This document shows, piece after piece, positions 9,989 to 21,059 of a DNA stretch of 64,000 nucleotides. A program made the translations under genes and the position numbers. Source of the DNA: Sipunculus nudus. Lineage: Eukaryota > Annelida > Sipuncula > Golfingiida > Sipunculidae. The stretch is taken from contig CM049313.1 in the NCBI GenBank assembly GCA_026874595.1, positions 12,335,508-12,399,507 on the forward strand, read 5' to 3'. The notes beneath the pieces were generated by a model that worked only from the letters and a program-made list of their open reading frames with translations, was not told the origin of the DNA and searched no databases. The number at the start of each line of letters is the position of its first letter. Position 1 is the stretch's first letter.

Positions 9989-11715
9989 CCAACACGCGTA
10001 TACATGTGAAGCATTTTGAATTCATGCATGCAGAAGTCGACCATTTGGACTGCAGCAGCGACAACAAGCAACAGAGGAACCAGCTCACAGCATTAGGAAA
10101 ACTTGCTAGTAGCATATATAGAGGAAGCTTCTATGAGAAGACTTATTTGTAAATATATACATATAAACTTATTTCATTAACTTCGACATTAGAGGAACCA
10201 GCTCACAGCATTAGGAAAACTTGCTAGTAGCATATATAGAGAAAGCTTCTATGAGAAGACTTATTTGTAAATATATACATATAAACTTATTTCATTAACT
10301 TTAACTGAAATTGATTGAAAATATTGGTGGTGATTTCCATTAATGTAATTTTTAATGATACACATGGGCTAATACACACACTAGGGTTGAGTCCAAATGC
10401 AAACAATTAAGTACATTTTCATTGAAATTAAAATGTATCAAATTAATCAAACGCAAATGCTATAAGATATAGTATTTATTGCCAATGCAAATTCGACAAT
10501 ATTTTCAAATGCACATGCAATTAAAATTCATCTGCACTTTACTTCTATATTGTCACCTGACACTAAGAGTTATGTGTACAGTAATGATTTGCTCTTCGAC
10601 TATAGAGCTGCTGAAACCATTATTATTTGTTTGGTTCTAAGTGAAGCTTTTTATTCTGAGATTGCATTCAATAACTGCATGCATTCATATTTGAAAATGA
10701 AATAATCCCCTTCTCCATTAAATTCCAAATGCGCATTCTTAAATGCTAATTCATTTGCATTTAAACCCAAGCCTTACACACACACATGCACGGGCAACTG
10801 AATAAGCTAAATTATTATCACATACGACGTTGTTGTTAGCCTTGTGTATGATGGGAAGTTATAAGGCCAAACAAAAATTGGATGGGTTTCAGGGGTCTCC
10901 CCCCCACCTCCCCGAAACTACAGATTCTCAGTAGTAATTTTCGGACATTTCTTTCATGAAAATTAAAAAAATAGATTAAAAATATCCATTATGTTATGAC
11001 CTGTTTAGCAAACAGTTTTGTTATTTTCATGATGTTATCTGATCAAATGAAAATATCGAAAACATAATGATGGAAAGTTAAATAAATATTGCCCTCCTGT
11101 TCTGATTTCTGATAAAAAGTGCTTGAGATCCCAACCAGTTTTCTGCCTAAACCGTTGATAGTATAACCTTACAATTAAACATGTTACCCTTTTCAAATGT
11201 TTGTGTGGAGGTGTATGAAAGGGGGGGGGGGTACAGGTGAAATAGGGCCACTTCACTTAAATTTGCTACAGAGCAGCCCGATGATAAGGGAAAACAAAGA
11301 GTCACTGGTCAGTCTATTAGCATACGACTCTAGGTGAGCACATGGCCAAACCCGTACTATTATCTGCGTGAGTTGCGAGATTTATGAAGCTTTATACATT
11401 AAATGGCCATGACAAAGAACCAGGGGTATCAAGACTTATGTACTGGGCTGTAACTGTCTGGAAACACTGTCAGCGTTGACACCTGGTCGGGGGGGGGGGA
11501 GGGGTGCAACTTTAAAATAACGTTTTGCTTCATGAGAAACGAGCTATTTTAAACAATTCTTGATTTTTATGCCTGATTTAATAAAATCTTACCATATTTT
11601 TTGGTTTTTCTTCCACAGTTCGTATGACAAGGAGTGCACTACGATGTCTGGTGTCACTACTACCAGCATATGGAAAGCATCGGGAGACAGCAGGCACTGT
11701 CTATGCCTATTTTCT
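9989..11715 (+). repeat. 1.65-kb tandem segment, copy C, with a 118-bp internal duplication
   Basis: Matches A and B, but the block 10073-10190 is followed directly by a second copy at 10191-10308. Homology stops just after TATGCCTATTTTCT near 11715; beyond it the sequence is unique, marking the right end of the array. Confidence 0.9.
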
Positions 11716-13080
11716 ATAACTGAAACATAAGAATGTAACACTCAAGAGAACACAGCCGTACATCCTACGGATTAAGCCCTTTACCTATTTCGGTATGCTG
11801 GAGGACACGGCTGTGATTGTACAACCAAGTACAATAGCGATGCTAGTGGACATTTTGTTTAAATGGATATACGTATTTGACACGAAATTTCAAAATCTCT
11901 TCTGTCATTGTATGGATTATTTGGACAATATATTTACAACATTGATGGGGTGAAGGCCACACCAAAAGCCCAAAAGTTATGCGCAGATATTACAAATGAC
12001 ATGTAATATCATTAAACAAGTCAATATTGGTCATGTTAGCTTATAAATTGTGAGCATGAAATATACAAGGCTGGAATCTTCGTTCCTTCTGTCTTGTATA
12101 ACTTTAGAGCAGAGTAGTGTATCTTTAGCGTATCTATGTTTCACATGGGTAATGTAGTCGAGTGAATAATAATCATATTCCATTTGGGGATGAAGAATTC
12201 AGGTTAACTGATACACAAAGACAAAACCTATGCACAGCTATGAAGAATATTTTCATTCTTTAATTTAATTTCTAGCCATATTAATGGTTCGTTAGGCATA
12301 CAGTTCTGCTGCTACTGCGGGTATCCTACTTTGCACAGTTTGTTCTGTGAAAGTGCATTTAGGTCAGTTTAGACATAACTTTCAAGATGCTCGTTCTTTT
12401 CTACATTCTATAGTTAAGTTATTACTAAGTAGGTGAAACTTGGATCTCCGATCGCTTATTTCTATAAAAATGTTCCATATATATGTATTTCTCTGTTCAT
12501 CTGCATTCTTTCCCTTTACATTAAACCGATGTCATTTTCTTTAGTTTTACATTTTCTCAACAATTCTTATTTCTGTACGTGGATATTATTGTGATGTATA
12601 GGAAAAATTGCAAGACGTTGGCTGTAGTATAAGCCAATATTTAATAAATTATAAAGTCATTAACTATTGTGTTCTGATTGATTCTGATGATCTTTGATTT
12701 TGGTTGAAAGTTTCATTTCAGTTTTGCTCTGGACACTATTTGTATTATACATTGTACACTTGGCCATATACATTTTATTTAAGAAAAAATGACTATGCCA
12801 AGTTTTAAGGCCAATTTAATGTCGTTTGCCTGAATGATAGCAAAAAAAAAAAAACAGTAATGAGAAAGTACTACATTTTGAAAAGTACTGCATTATATAT
12901 GCTTAGATCACACATGTATTGTTCAGAAACATGTTAAGTTACATGTTATGTGTAAAGAAAATACAGTGTGTCCGTATTACTGCCATACAAAGATAATAGT
13001 ACATTGTCAATCCAACGTATTAAGCAAGGAGCACATCATTTTTATATCCGTAAACACTTATAATATGTGAATGAATAACA
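11716..13080 (+). other. single-copy DNA after the array; possible 3'UTR
   Basis: Follows the last exon-like block without a break. It has no open frame of note and carries AATAAA at 12643-12648. It could be the 3'UTR of a transcript ending in the block, but no transcript evidence is available. AT-rich, otherwise featureless. Confidence 0.3.
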
Positions 13081-13169
13081 CAAGCAGGTTATTACATCGA
13101 TACAAACGGAATGGGTTAACAACACCAACTTTTTGTTTCTGTAACCCAAGTAATGTGTGAATGAATAAA

Positions 13170-13396
13170 ACATGTGGTCAGACAGATTAAATGTCTAGAA
13201 AAGTGACTTATATTATCACATAAAGTTAACATGAAGTTCAACCATGTCATACTGTAAAAACACTTGTGTTAACTGAACAATTTGTGTCTTTCACAGATTA
13301 CACATATTTTACACGTGTTTTTACAGTTTGACATTGTTGAACTTTATGTTCACTTTATGTGTAATATCTAGACATTTAATCTGTCTGATCACATGT
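13170..13396. mobile_element. long foldback element (about 85-95-bp arms)
   Basis: The left arm, 13170-13264, starts ACATGTGGTCAGACAGATTA. It pairs with the right arm, 13313-13396, which ends TAATCTGTCTGATCACATGT. The arms share AATGTCTAGA, CACATAAAGT, AGTTCAAC and ACTGTAAAAACAC. The loop is about 50 bases and contains ACACAAG-like words. No protein is encoded. Arm differences show it is not brand new. Confidence 0.85.
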
Positions 13397-13424
13397 TCAG
13401 GTGTTATCAGCTCCACCTCTGCCA

Positions 13425-13842
13425 ACCGTTTGTAACTTTGACTTAATCTCTTTACTATGGTGATATCATGAAAACCAGTCTATGGCACTTTCAGTAACTC
13501 CTACAGACCAAAGTTTATCAAGCAGGATCTGATGACTAAGCGTATCGAAGGCAGCTGAAAAATCAATCATGACTAAAAGTACACATTTATTCTCTCAAAG
13601 AACACATTCTCAGTCTCTGTGGAGGGACCAGTTCGATAAGCTGAATGATATGGCTTCTTCAAGATATTATCTACAAGCTGTTTACGGAGTCGTGAACACA
13701 ACACAGTCTTAATCACTTTGGAAACAAACACCAGATTAGAGATCGGTTTGAGATTTTATAGAACACCCGGATCCAACGTCGACTTCTGAAGAAGCGGGAT
13801 GACGAAATTTTGTTTTTGTAGTTCTGTGGAAAGTGACCCTTG
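13425..13842 (-). mobile_element. LINE reverse-transcriptase fragment (CR1/L2-like)
   Basis: Minus-strand translation in shifting frames gives, in order, NFVIPLLQKSTLDPG, then ISNLVFVSKVIKTV, then YHSAYRTGPSTETE, then MIDFSAAFDTLSHQILLDKL, then VTESAIDWF. These follow the finger and palm blocks of non-LTR reverse transcriptases in the right order, including the first catalytic Asp (in MIDFSAAFDT). Stops and frameshifts interrupt it, and both ends of the polyprotein are missing, so it is dead. The right-hand foldback arm ends only about 30 bases away. Confidence 0.88.
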
Positions 13843-13929
13843 AAACTTTACCTATGTTAAATAACAGGGGTTTATTTCTGACTTCAAGCCATCTATGTAA
13901 ACTTGTTATGACAGTTCTTTGAATATATA

Positions 13930-14093
13930 GTGCATAATACCCGTTGTATCTGGTTTGTGTATGCAAGAAGCGACTCATGTGTCCTGATGCTCATACGACT
14001 GAAAAGTTATTATGAACTAATAAGGGGCTACGGACTCCAGCCACACGCCTGTCTTCAGCAACTAATAGAAGTGTACAGGGTCAATATTCAAGG
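13930..14093 (+). other. open frame ending at a strong donor-like site (weak)
   Basis: A frame is open from 13930 and reads LQPHACLQQLIEVYRVNIQ just before AAG|GTAAGA at about 14093. No matching acceptor or neighbouring exon was found, and a LINE remnant lies immediately upstream. Probably chance. Confidence 0.15.
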
Positions 14094-14149
14094 TAAGATA
14101 CATGGCAATATGTGCATTAATTACTGATATCATGATTTTTTATTATTTC

Positions 14150-14480
14150 TGGCGTATCAGATCAAACTCCACAACTAGCAGAATATAGACCAAGGTGACC
14201 TATTTTCTGGTTCTACTACGATTTTTTATTGACCTTCCTTGATGTCAAGTATGAGTTTCACCAGTAAAGGGGTTTCACCAGATGTAGTAGGGGTATACAA
14301 CGGCATATAAGCATAAAAAGGATCAAAGATCACGTCTTGTGTACAAGAAAAAAAACACGATCTTCCAAGGAAATCGTTTAATAATATCTGCGACTGCTAA
14401 GGGTCATGATCAAAGCCCTTACGGGTACGTTTTTGCCCCCTAAACGGAAGGGCAACCGGTGTGACAGAAACTCAAAAAGG
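14150..14480 (+). mobile_element. HINE-like fragment
   Basis: Contains CACAACTAGCAGAATATAG followed by AGGTGACCTATTTTCTGG, the pre-terminal block of the HINE family (compare AGAATATAGGTCGCAGTGACC near 4876). The microsatellite and hairpin are missing or unrecognisable. A TAAACGGAAGGGC trace occurs near 14443. Confidence 0.5.
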
Positions 14481-14589
14481 ATAATAGATGATTTCACTAG
14501 TCTTGATCCAAGAAAAAGCTATCAAAGCTCGTCAAGCAGCCTGATTTTAAATTAATCAAGCCATCCTTTCTTGAGATATTAAACCATAT

Positions 14590-14825
14590 GTATGCATCTT
14601 TACATTATTTCTGGTGTGCCATACAACGCCCCACAACTTGGAGAAAATAGGTCACACTGACCCAATTTCAGGTCTCTAAGAAGATATTTTCATAACCTTT
14701 AAGAATGCCTATAATTTCATGATCTTAGAACTTACGCTACGATTTGTGTCCCGCTAAGAGAAGGACGACGGACAAAGGGTGATCGCTATAGCTCAGCATG
14801 ACTGAAAACAGCTATGCTGAGTATC
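14590..14825 (+). mobile_element. HINE-like 3' end with perfect hairpin
   Basis: Holds GAAAATAGGTCACACTGACC, the GATTTGTGTCCCGCTAAG block and the AAGGACGACGGACAAAGG tail, then a hairpin with an 8-bp perfect stem, CTCAGCAT (14792-14799) against ATGCTGAG (14814-14821). The ACGG run is almost absent here. Confidence 0.7.
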
Positions 14826-14829
14826 AGTG

Positions 14830-15674
14830 TGTTTATCTGTGATAAGCGTGTTATCTTATGACAGATATATTGAGTGGATGATATTGAATGGACGAAGATC
14901 CAAAAATACAGACAATATTACGGTAAATATTTCAGAAACCGAAACATCTAAAACTTAGTGACGAAGTAAATATAACAAGGCTATTTCTTTTTCTTTTTAT
15001 TTTATTTCATTTACATTTTAAGAAAACTTGTATATTATTTGCATAAATACAAGAATATATTAAAAATGGTTTAAACCTGATATTGATGAGCCACAAAATA
15101 AAAAAAAGTAGAAATTATAATTCTTGAATGAATCTGTTAAAAATATATTGAATTGTACCCCATTCTAGCTCCGATCGAATTATTCTCTTCTCCGAAAGTA
15201 TATATATATATGCAATTTGGTAACCCCTTGATCAATGTACAATTAAATTTCACGTGTCACATTATATGTTTTAAAACCTTTTATTTATTTTTTTTCAGAA
15301 CCACGTATATGCATATATATACACATGAATGGATTCAAAAAAGCCTTTGATAAATCATTATAGCAATTCCGCCATATGGTCAAGCTAAAATGATAACAGG
15401 TTCCCTTAAAATGAATAAAAATACAAAGGTGAAGCTTGTATTGTTGTGCAATATTCCTGATTGCTGTAACACTAATGTTTGTCCTTCTGTTATTGGTGTA
15501 TGGATTATCTTCCAACCACCATCCTTATGGACTGACCTGACTCCTTCTATGATAGTTGTGCTGCGGTTTTAGTATATTAATAAAGAAATGATATCTAGAA
15601 CACGATTTGTCCTACTGAATGCCCCAAGCTTTCGATAAATAATGCTCCAGTATATCCCTTCTTTAGGAATGTTG
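14830..15674. other. AT-rich flank, probably containing the 3'UTR of the minus-strand gene
   Basis: The first polyadenylation signal on the minus strand below the stop codon at 15675 is AATAAA, read from TTTATT near 15281-15286, about 390 bases on. This would give a 3'UTR of about 400 bases. No other element is visible. Confidence 0.35.
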
Positions 15675-16604
15675 TCAGATATATTGATAATTGTTGCTCC
15701 TCCTAAGATTCCTGCAGCAGCACAAGAATTGTATGCATAGCACCACCAAAAGGATACAGCCAAGTATTATAGCGGAGAAATCCCCAGTTCCAAAGTGGAC
15801 ATCTACATGAATAAGGTGACCTGCAATATTATGGAAAATGTACTTAATTTAGTGTATATATATATATATGTGTTTATAAATAAATATAAATTATTCTAAC
15901 ATTTTCGAAAATTTTTGGTTACCAATTCTGGTAAACCCCACACGATCATTTTTAAAACTTTGTGTATTGTTAGCTGTTTGTAAATTATATTATGGAATAA
16001 TGCCCTACGTTTTGCTCGCAATCTACATCTCTAAAGTATAATGTTGCATAACTACACTATTTTGTCTGATCAATAACGTAAGATGGATGAAAACAGTTTT
16101 AAATCCAGTATTCGTGTAAAACACTTCCTACATATAAAAATATAAAAATATAAAACCATACCACATTTTTCAGTGCATTCTTCCTGGGTTTCAAAATATC
16201 TATCAGTGTGTGACGTGATATTAACATGGATTTCCTGACAAGTGCCTGTAGGGGTGATAGTGACTACAACGCAGCTTTTTGACCATTCCATGCATTCCCA
16301 GAAATTTAATTCGAATGTAGCACCTTCATTTCCTGAAGTGAGACGAATTGACTCTTACTGAGATGTAACTGGGATGCTAAATAAATTAGTGAATGACAAT
16401 TATTTATTAAGAATTTGTCACATTATACATTTTTGTATGCGTAGGAAGAACCTTTAGAAAAAGTCTTACAACAAAATGACGTTCAATTTAAATATAATTC
16501 TAGATCTATGAATTAAAAAAAGTTCTACCTTGGTTTGCCGCGTAGACACTGATGGGAAATAATAAGGCAGATGTTATGACAAGACGGAGGACCCATGGGA
16601 CCAT
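15675..16604 (-). CDS. single-pass membrane protein with a degenerate Kunitz-like ectodomain (3 exons)
   Basis: Exons are 16604-16529, 16332-16162 and 15820-15675 on the minus strand. Donors are CAAG|GTAGAAC and TGTG|GTATGG; acceptors are CACTTCAG and ATATTGCAG. Both introns (196 and 341 bases) are phase 1 and the frame stays open for 130 codons. The ATG sits in GCCATCATGG, with an in-frame TGA upstream. Residues 1-22 form a signal peptide ending VYA|AN. Residues about 27-95 are the ectodomain with Cys39, 46, 57, 78 and 82 and one N-glycosylation sequon (Asn63). Residues about 98-118 are a membrane helix. The tail has Cys116-118, a basic stretch and a C-terminal YQYI. Cys57-Gln, Phe72, Cys78 and Cys82 match BPTI Cys30-Gln31, Phe45, Cys51 and Cys55 in spacing, and 1-1 exons are usual for Kunitz domains. 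The Cys14-Cys38 pair is absent, so protease inhibition is doubtful. Role unknown. Confidence 0.82.
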
Positions 16605-18170
16605 GATGGCTACAACAAATGTGCAGTGGGATCACCATGCCCTGTCACGCAGTGCAACTGGGATTGGATTTCTGCAGATGTACACATACTTAGTTACACT
16701 AACATTAAAAAATGGATGGTGTCTCCTCCAACAACAAAAATAACCAAAATAAACAATATAGCAACCGCATAAGTTTTCTGTATTTTGAAAAAAAAAGTGC
16801 GGTTACCTACGCTCTGCGGTGACCGCCGTGGACTAATTGTGACCGAGGCTTTACAAAGGATGTATAATGATCACTTTTCTCCTGATAACACCAACAAAGC
16901 GAACATTGTCCTGTTTACTCTGTCGGCGGAAAGTGACGGTGTAAACACTTGTGGTGAATAATTATTCAATCAATCATATCCATAACATTTGAGCTGCTTA
17001 TCTGACATACACAATGCCATTCAGACTTACCGCATGTGTAGAGCGCATGATAGTTTCCAGTGGTTTATTCTGATAAAAATACTGTGCCTAATGCTGTGTT
17101 AGTTAAGGTGGACGTGTGGCCGTGTATTTTATTTTGTTATTTCAATTTCCTGTTTTATATATCTTGTTATCTTAGTTTCAATTCCGTGGGCTTCATTACT
17201 CTCTTCCATTGAATTGAATTCCTGAGAATATTAGGAGAATATTTTTTTATGATCAAGATTCCTCTTTTCACTGTGATTCAATCACTGACTGTCTGCATTT
17301 TGACCATATTCACAGGAATCAATCATATAGTTTATTGTCGAGAATCATTGTTTTTCCTGTAAAATTTTCATGAAATATCCGGTTTTACAAATACAATCGC
17401 AGGGTGCGGTGTATCGTATATACTTGGTCTCAGCTTTAAGAAATACCAGATTCTACTTTACAATTTGTCCTTGATTTAGCAAACAAACACTTAAGTAAAC
17501 ATTTAGTAAACAGTTTCCCTTATTTTTTTGGTGTTAACTCCACATAAAAAAAAAAAAGAAATAATCAACCATAAACACAAAAAATAGCAATCCTGCACAC
17601 AATTTATGTTCGATGAAAAATGTATATTCGAACCAGCTGAACCGTGTTGTGGTAAATATTTACTGTCAAATTGTTTATATTTTCTAGACACGTGGCAATA
17701 GTAATTTGTAACTCACACTTGTATCACGCAGCACGAAAAGCAGTTATGCCGTTACAAAACAGTTTATCTAGATGCAGGTCTTGAGACCGATATCAAAATA
17801 ATCAAGATCCGAGTCTCTGAGGCCTTCTTGGTCTCAATCTCAAATAAAATGGTCGTGGTCTCGAAAGTTGTCTAAATTCGCGTGTACAAAGATCGACTTT
17901 TTCCGTTACTTGCGGTAAACTCTTTTTAAATAAAAAGACGAAAGATGTCATTAACGGTTTGCCAGTGTGGGACAAAAAAGCTAGATGGTGGGTTGGAGTA
18001 CTCGCCTATGTGTTTTTATGGGAATATTTTACCCGATCAAGCCGTAAAACACAGCTTTAATATGCCATGATGAACGCATATTTTACTTACACTTGCATGA
18101 TTCAAAGTGAGATCGGTTTATGCACATTTACAATTCATACAGTCATTCAAACGTAGTTGGCAGCAGAGAC
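16605..18170. other. upstream flank of the Kunitz-like gene; no further gene seen
   Basis: On the minus strand a CTGCAG acceptor-like site near 16675 could join a non-coding first exon, so the transcription start may lie well to the right. A block with degenerate GGTCTC/GAGACC words occurs at 17775-17870. No recognisable promoter motif was found. Confidence 0.35.
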
Positions 18171-18178
18171 TGTAGTAC

Positions 18179-18240
18179 CAATGGCGGATCCAGAAAAGCA
18201 GCTTTGGGGGCTGAAGCCCCCCCCCCCCCCCCCCACCTTC
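18179..18240 (+). mobile_element. hAT-like left end with C run
   Basis: CAATGGCGGATCCAG is followed by AGCTTTGGGGGCTGAAG and a run of about 18 C. A sequence of opposite orientation ending GGGATCCACCCCTG is at 20378-20391. The two could bound one 2.2-kb element, but the 8 bases outside each end do not match, so they may be unrelated ends. Confidence 0.45.
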
Positions 18241-18399
18241 GAGAGTGGAAACATTGTTATAATTTTTATCAGAGAAGATTTCCTTTAAATTATTTCAGTT
18301 GCCGTCATACAATTATCACCCTTTCAACTGGAAACAAAAGTTGAAAACCTAAGGAATCGTCATATAGGAGAGGCGCATGTCTACACCATGCAGGATCAG

Positions 18400-18570
18400 G
18401 CATCTTTTTATTCCCCAGCCGTAAAGTGAGAGGATTACTGAAATGGTCCGCGTCTGTCAGTCCCTCCGTCCTTTCGTCCCTCTGTCCTTCAGTCCGTCTG
18501 TCCGTCCCGCATCATCACTGATGCCACACTTTACTGGTTAACATATGGCCGGGGACCATTGTGCCCTAGG
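18400..18570. mobile_element. TCCGTCTGTCC-rich repeat remnant
   Basis: CCCCAGCCGTAAAGTGAGAG leads into about 70 bases of TCCGTC, TCTGTC and TTCGTC units, then GATGCCACACTTTACTGG. Similar TCCG-rich stretches are scattered in molluscan DNA. Family not assigned. Confidence 0.45.
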
Positions 18571-19877
18571 TCCTTTTGTAGTTTTAAATAATTAATTGGG
18601 ATTAAGTTATCCGTTTGCTTTTTTTAATGATTTTAATGCACTTAATTGTTTATATGTACTTGGGTCTTTATTTTAAGACTGATCAATTATTTCAGATAAA
18701 ATAACGAATGAATTGTTTACATCGTTCGGCACTTGTGCTCACATCTCATGTTCATATCTATACGTCAACTTAAAAAGAGATTATTAATATACCTAAGTCT
18801 TATTTTTATTTATAAATCGGTTGATAGAAAAAAAACTTTGTCCATTTCATTTATTCTTTGGCTATGAATTCCCCATTCTTACACCTTGCTCCAGAGGATC
18901 GAGTCTTTATTTGCTGAGTAAATATATCTTCTGCGAAGCAAGGTTTATCACGTAATTATCGACGTTGGTTGATTCGTCTGTTAGCAGATGTACTCAACAG
19001 TTATAGACGGACTTATGAAGAGATCCGGAAAAAAATCCAGATAAAAAATAGAGTTTACCCGGTTCACAATAATAGTTTCATTAAAAAGATGCTTAACTGT
19101 TGTGGAAAAAAGGCGATTAAAAGACCGTCTTTATTCTAGTTATTTTTTTGTTTTGTTTTAGGGGGATCTTTAATTAGATACTAATTTCCGAAAGAGGCGA
19201 GCAGACCGGTTTTCCAAAATCGAGCTGGTGAACTTGTCACATATTCCTCATGAATATATTAAATCATCGCGCTACAAACTGTAAATACAAAAAAAACACA
19301 TAATATGAATTGTCTTTGACTTCAAAGTCTGCATTTACGTTTTGTCTCAATTTTTTTCATGAGTTTCAACTATGTCTCGGGAAAATGTAACAAATTGCAC
19401 ATCTGTACTCATTTATACAAATTCACAATTTACAATTTGTCAGATCGTATATCTAGTGGAAAATGCAAAAGGTGTATTTTGATATCCATAGGCGTGGAGT
19501 CATGTTTTGTTAGTTTGTAATCTGCAAAATATTTAACGTTTAACTGAAACTAAGACTACATGTTTAAATGAGATTGAATGTGGTTCTGGCTATCTATAAT
19601 ACCTCTTTCTCCCATCCATTAATAACAGTTGAGTTTTTTGTAAAATCATTATTCTGAAGTTGAAGAAAGGAAAAAGGGCAGTTTTTCGGGGTTTTTAAAC
19701 AGCAAAGAATTATGTTCTTTTATAGGTATAAAGTGACTTTAATTTATTTTACGTATCCAACGTTTTACCAATTATAACCTTTCGAACATCAGAAGTTACA
19801 CTGCAATATTTATCATTATATATATATGTGTGTGTTTAAAAATAATTCGATAAATGTCTATGGCAAGTGTCTGCGCA
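18571..19877. other. AT-rich stretch, nothing recognised
   Basis: No open frame, tandem repeat or terminal repeat was found. Lies between the TCCG-rich repeat and a (TA)n tract. Confidence 0.5.
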
Positions 19878-19919
<42 letters not shown>

Positions 19920-20300
19920 TAAAAACTTGATAAAAACAACACTGTAAATTCACAACATGCGACCCGATAATCAGGTGAATGAGGTATAAGAATAAAGCTA
20001 ACCGGACTGAGCGGACACGTTGAATATTTGTACGAATGCTAGGTTTTAAAACATTTCAGAGTGAATTTGTTTTGATGGCGGCACTTGGAGAGAATTTCAG
20101 CTCTTGAGTTTATCAATGATCCACCATTTCAAACCAAGCCGTTAGCTTCATTCTAACCTCATTTACCTGATGATCGGGTCGCATCCCGTGAAACAGACTG
20201 TTGTGAAATTACAGTGCTGTTTTTCTCCAGTGTTATACGGCTCTGGTCCATAGTCTGTAGGCCATAGAGCACTTTACAACGGAGGGTAACTCTAGCTCAT

Positions 20301-20349
<49 letters not shown>
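19878..20349. mobile_element. foldback MITE flanked by (TA)n tracts
   Basis: CACTGTAAATTCACAAC (19940-19956) and GTTGTGAAATTACAGTG (20200-20216) form inverted ends. Inside them ATGCGACCCGATAATCAGGT pairs with ACCTGATGATCGGGTCGCAT, and GAATAAAGCTAAC with GTTAGCTTCATTC. The span is about 277 bases. TA microsatellites lie to the left (19878-19920) and right (20300-20349). It has no coding capacity. Confidence 0.75.
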
Positions 20350-20352
<3 letters not shown>

Positions 20353-20399
20353 CTACTAGCCTCCCCTTTCAAAATCCGGGATCCACCCCTGAGTACAAC

Positions 20400-21059
20400 A
20401 CTTCAGAATTCGAAGGATCATGATGTAATTCGTTCCACCTGCTGTCCATGAATTATCATTTATTCTATATGTTTTCATGTCAGTTCTGTTGCGGAAACAA
20501 GTGGGGCTATTCTCTTGTTAGTGTGACCATGTCCAATGCAAATTATTATGATGAATGACATGTTGTCTAGCGAGGCAAGATTTTCGGGGTACATCTTAGT
20601 GCAATTCGCATGGTATTTAATAAATTTTAAATTATTTTCAAACCCAAATATGAACAGCGTTTTTTGGGGTTGAAACAGTAAAACGAAGATGACGAAAGCG
20701 GCTTTGTTTAGTCACTGGTAGCGCGTTTCATCAGCCTTGCTACCCGCGGTTTGTCATACGCTGTGCTTTAAAGCACTGGTTGACTTGTGACGTCATGCCA
20801 GATACGCTTGTACATTTCAGTCAAACTTTTGGTAATGGAATGCTGCACATGTACATTTCAAACATGTATATTTCAATTTGAACAGTTGGCACAGGTGGCT
20901 TGATGTTTGCTGACAGGTTCAACGCAAAATGCAAATGTCGCTCTCGTTTGTAACATATCTAGGCTGGGGTACGCTCTTTACACAGCGCTTTACCTATAGG
21001 GCTACTTCCTATATCGTAAGGCGCTGTTTGTTATGACCTCGTATCCTGCTTTGCAACAC
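20400..21059. other. no feature recognised
   Basis: Mixed-composition DNA. One TGACGTCA is at about 20788. No gene seen. Confidence 0.4.

Noticed and set aside
18179-20391. One 2.2-kb hAT element
   Set aside because: Inverted GGATCC-type ends exist, but the flanking octamers do not match, so linkage is unproven; only the left end is annotated.
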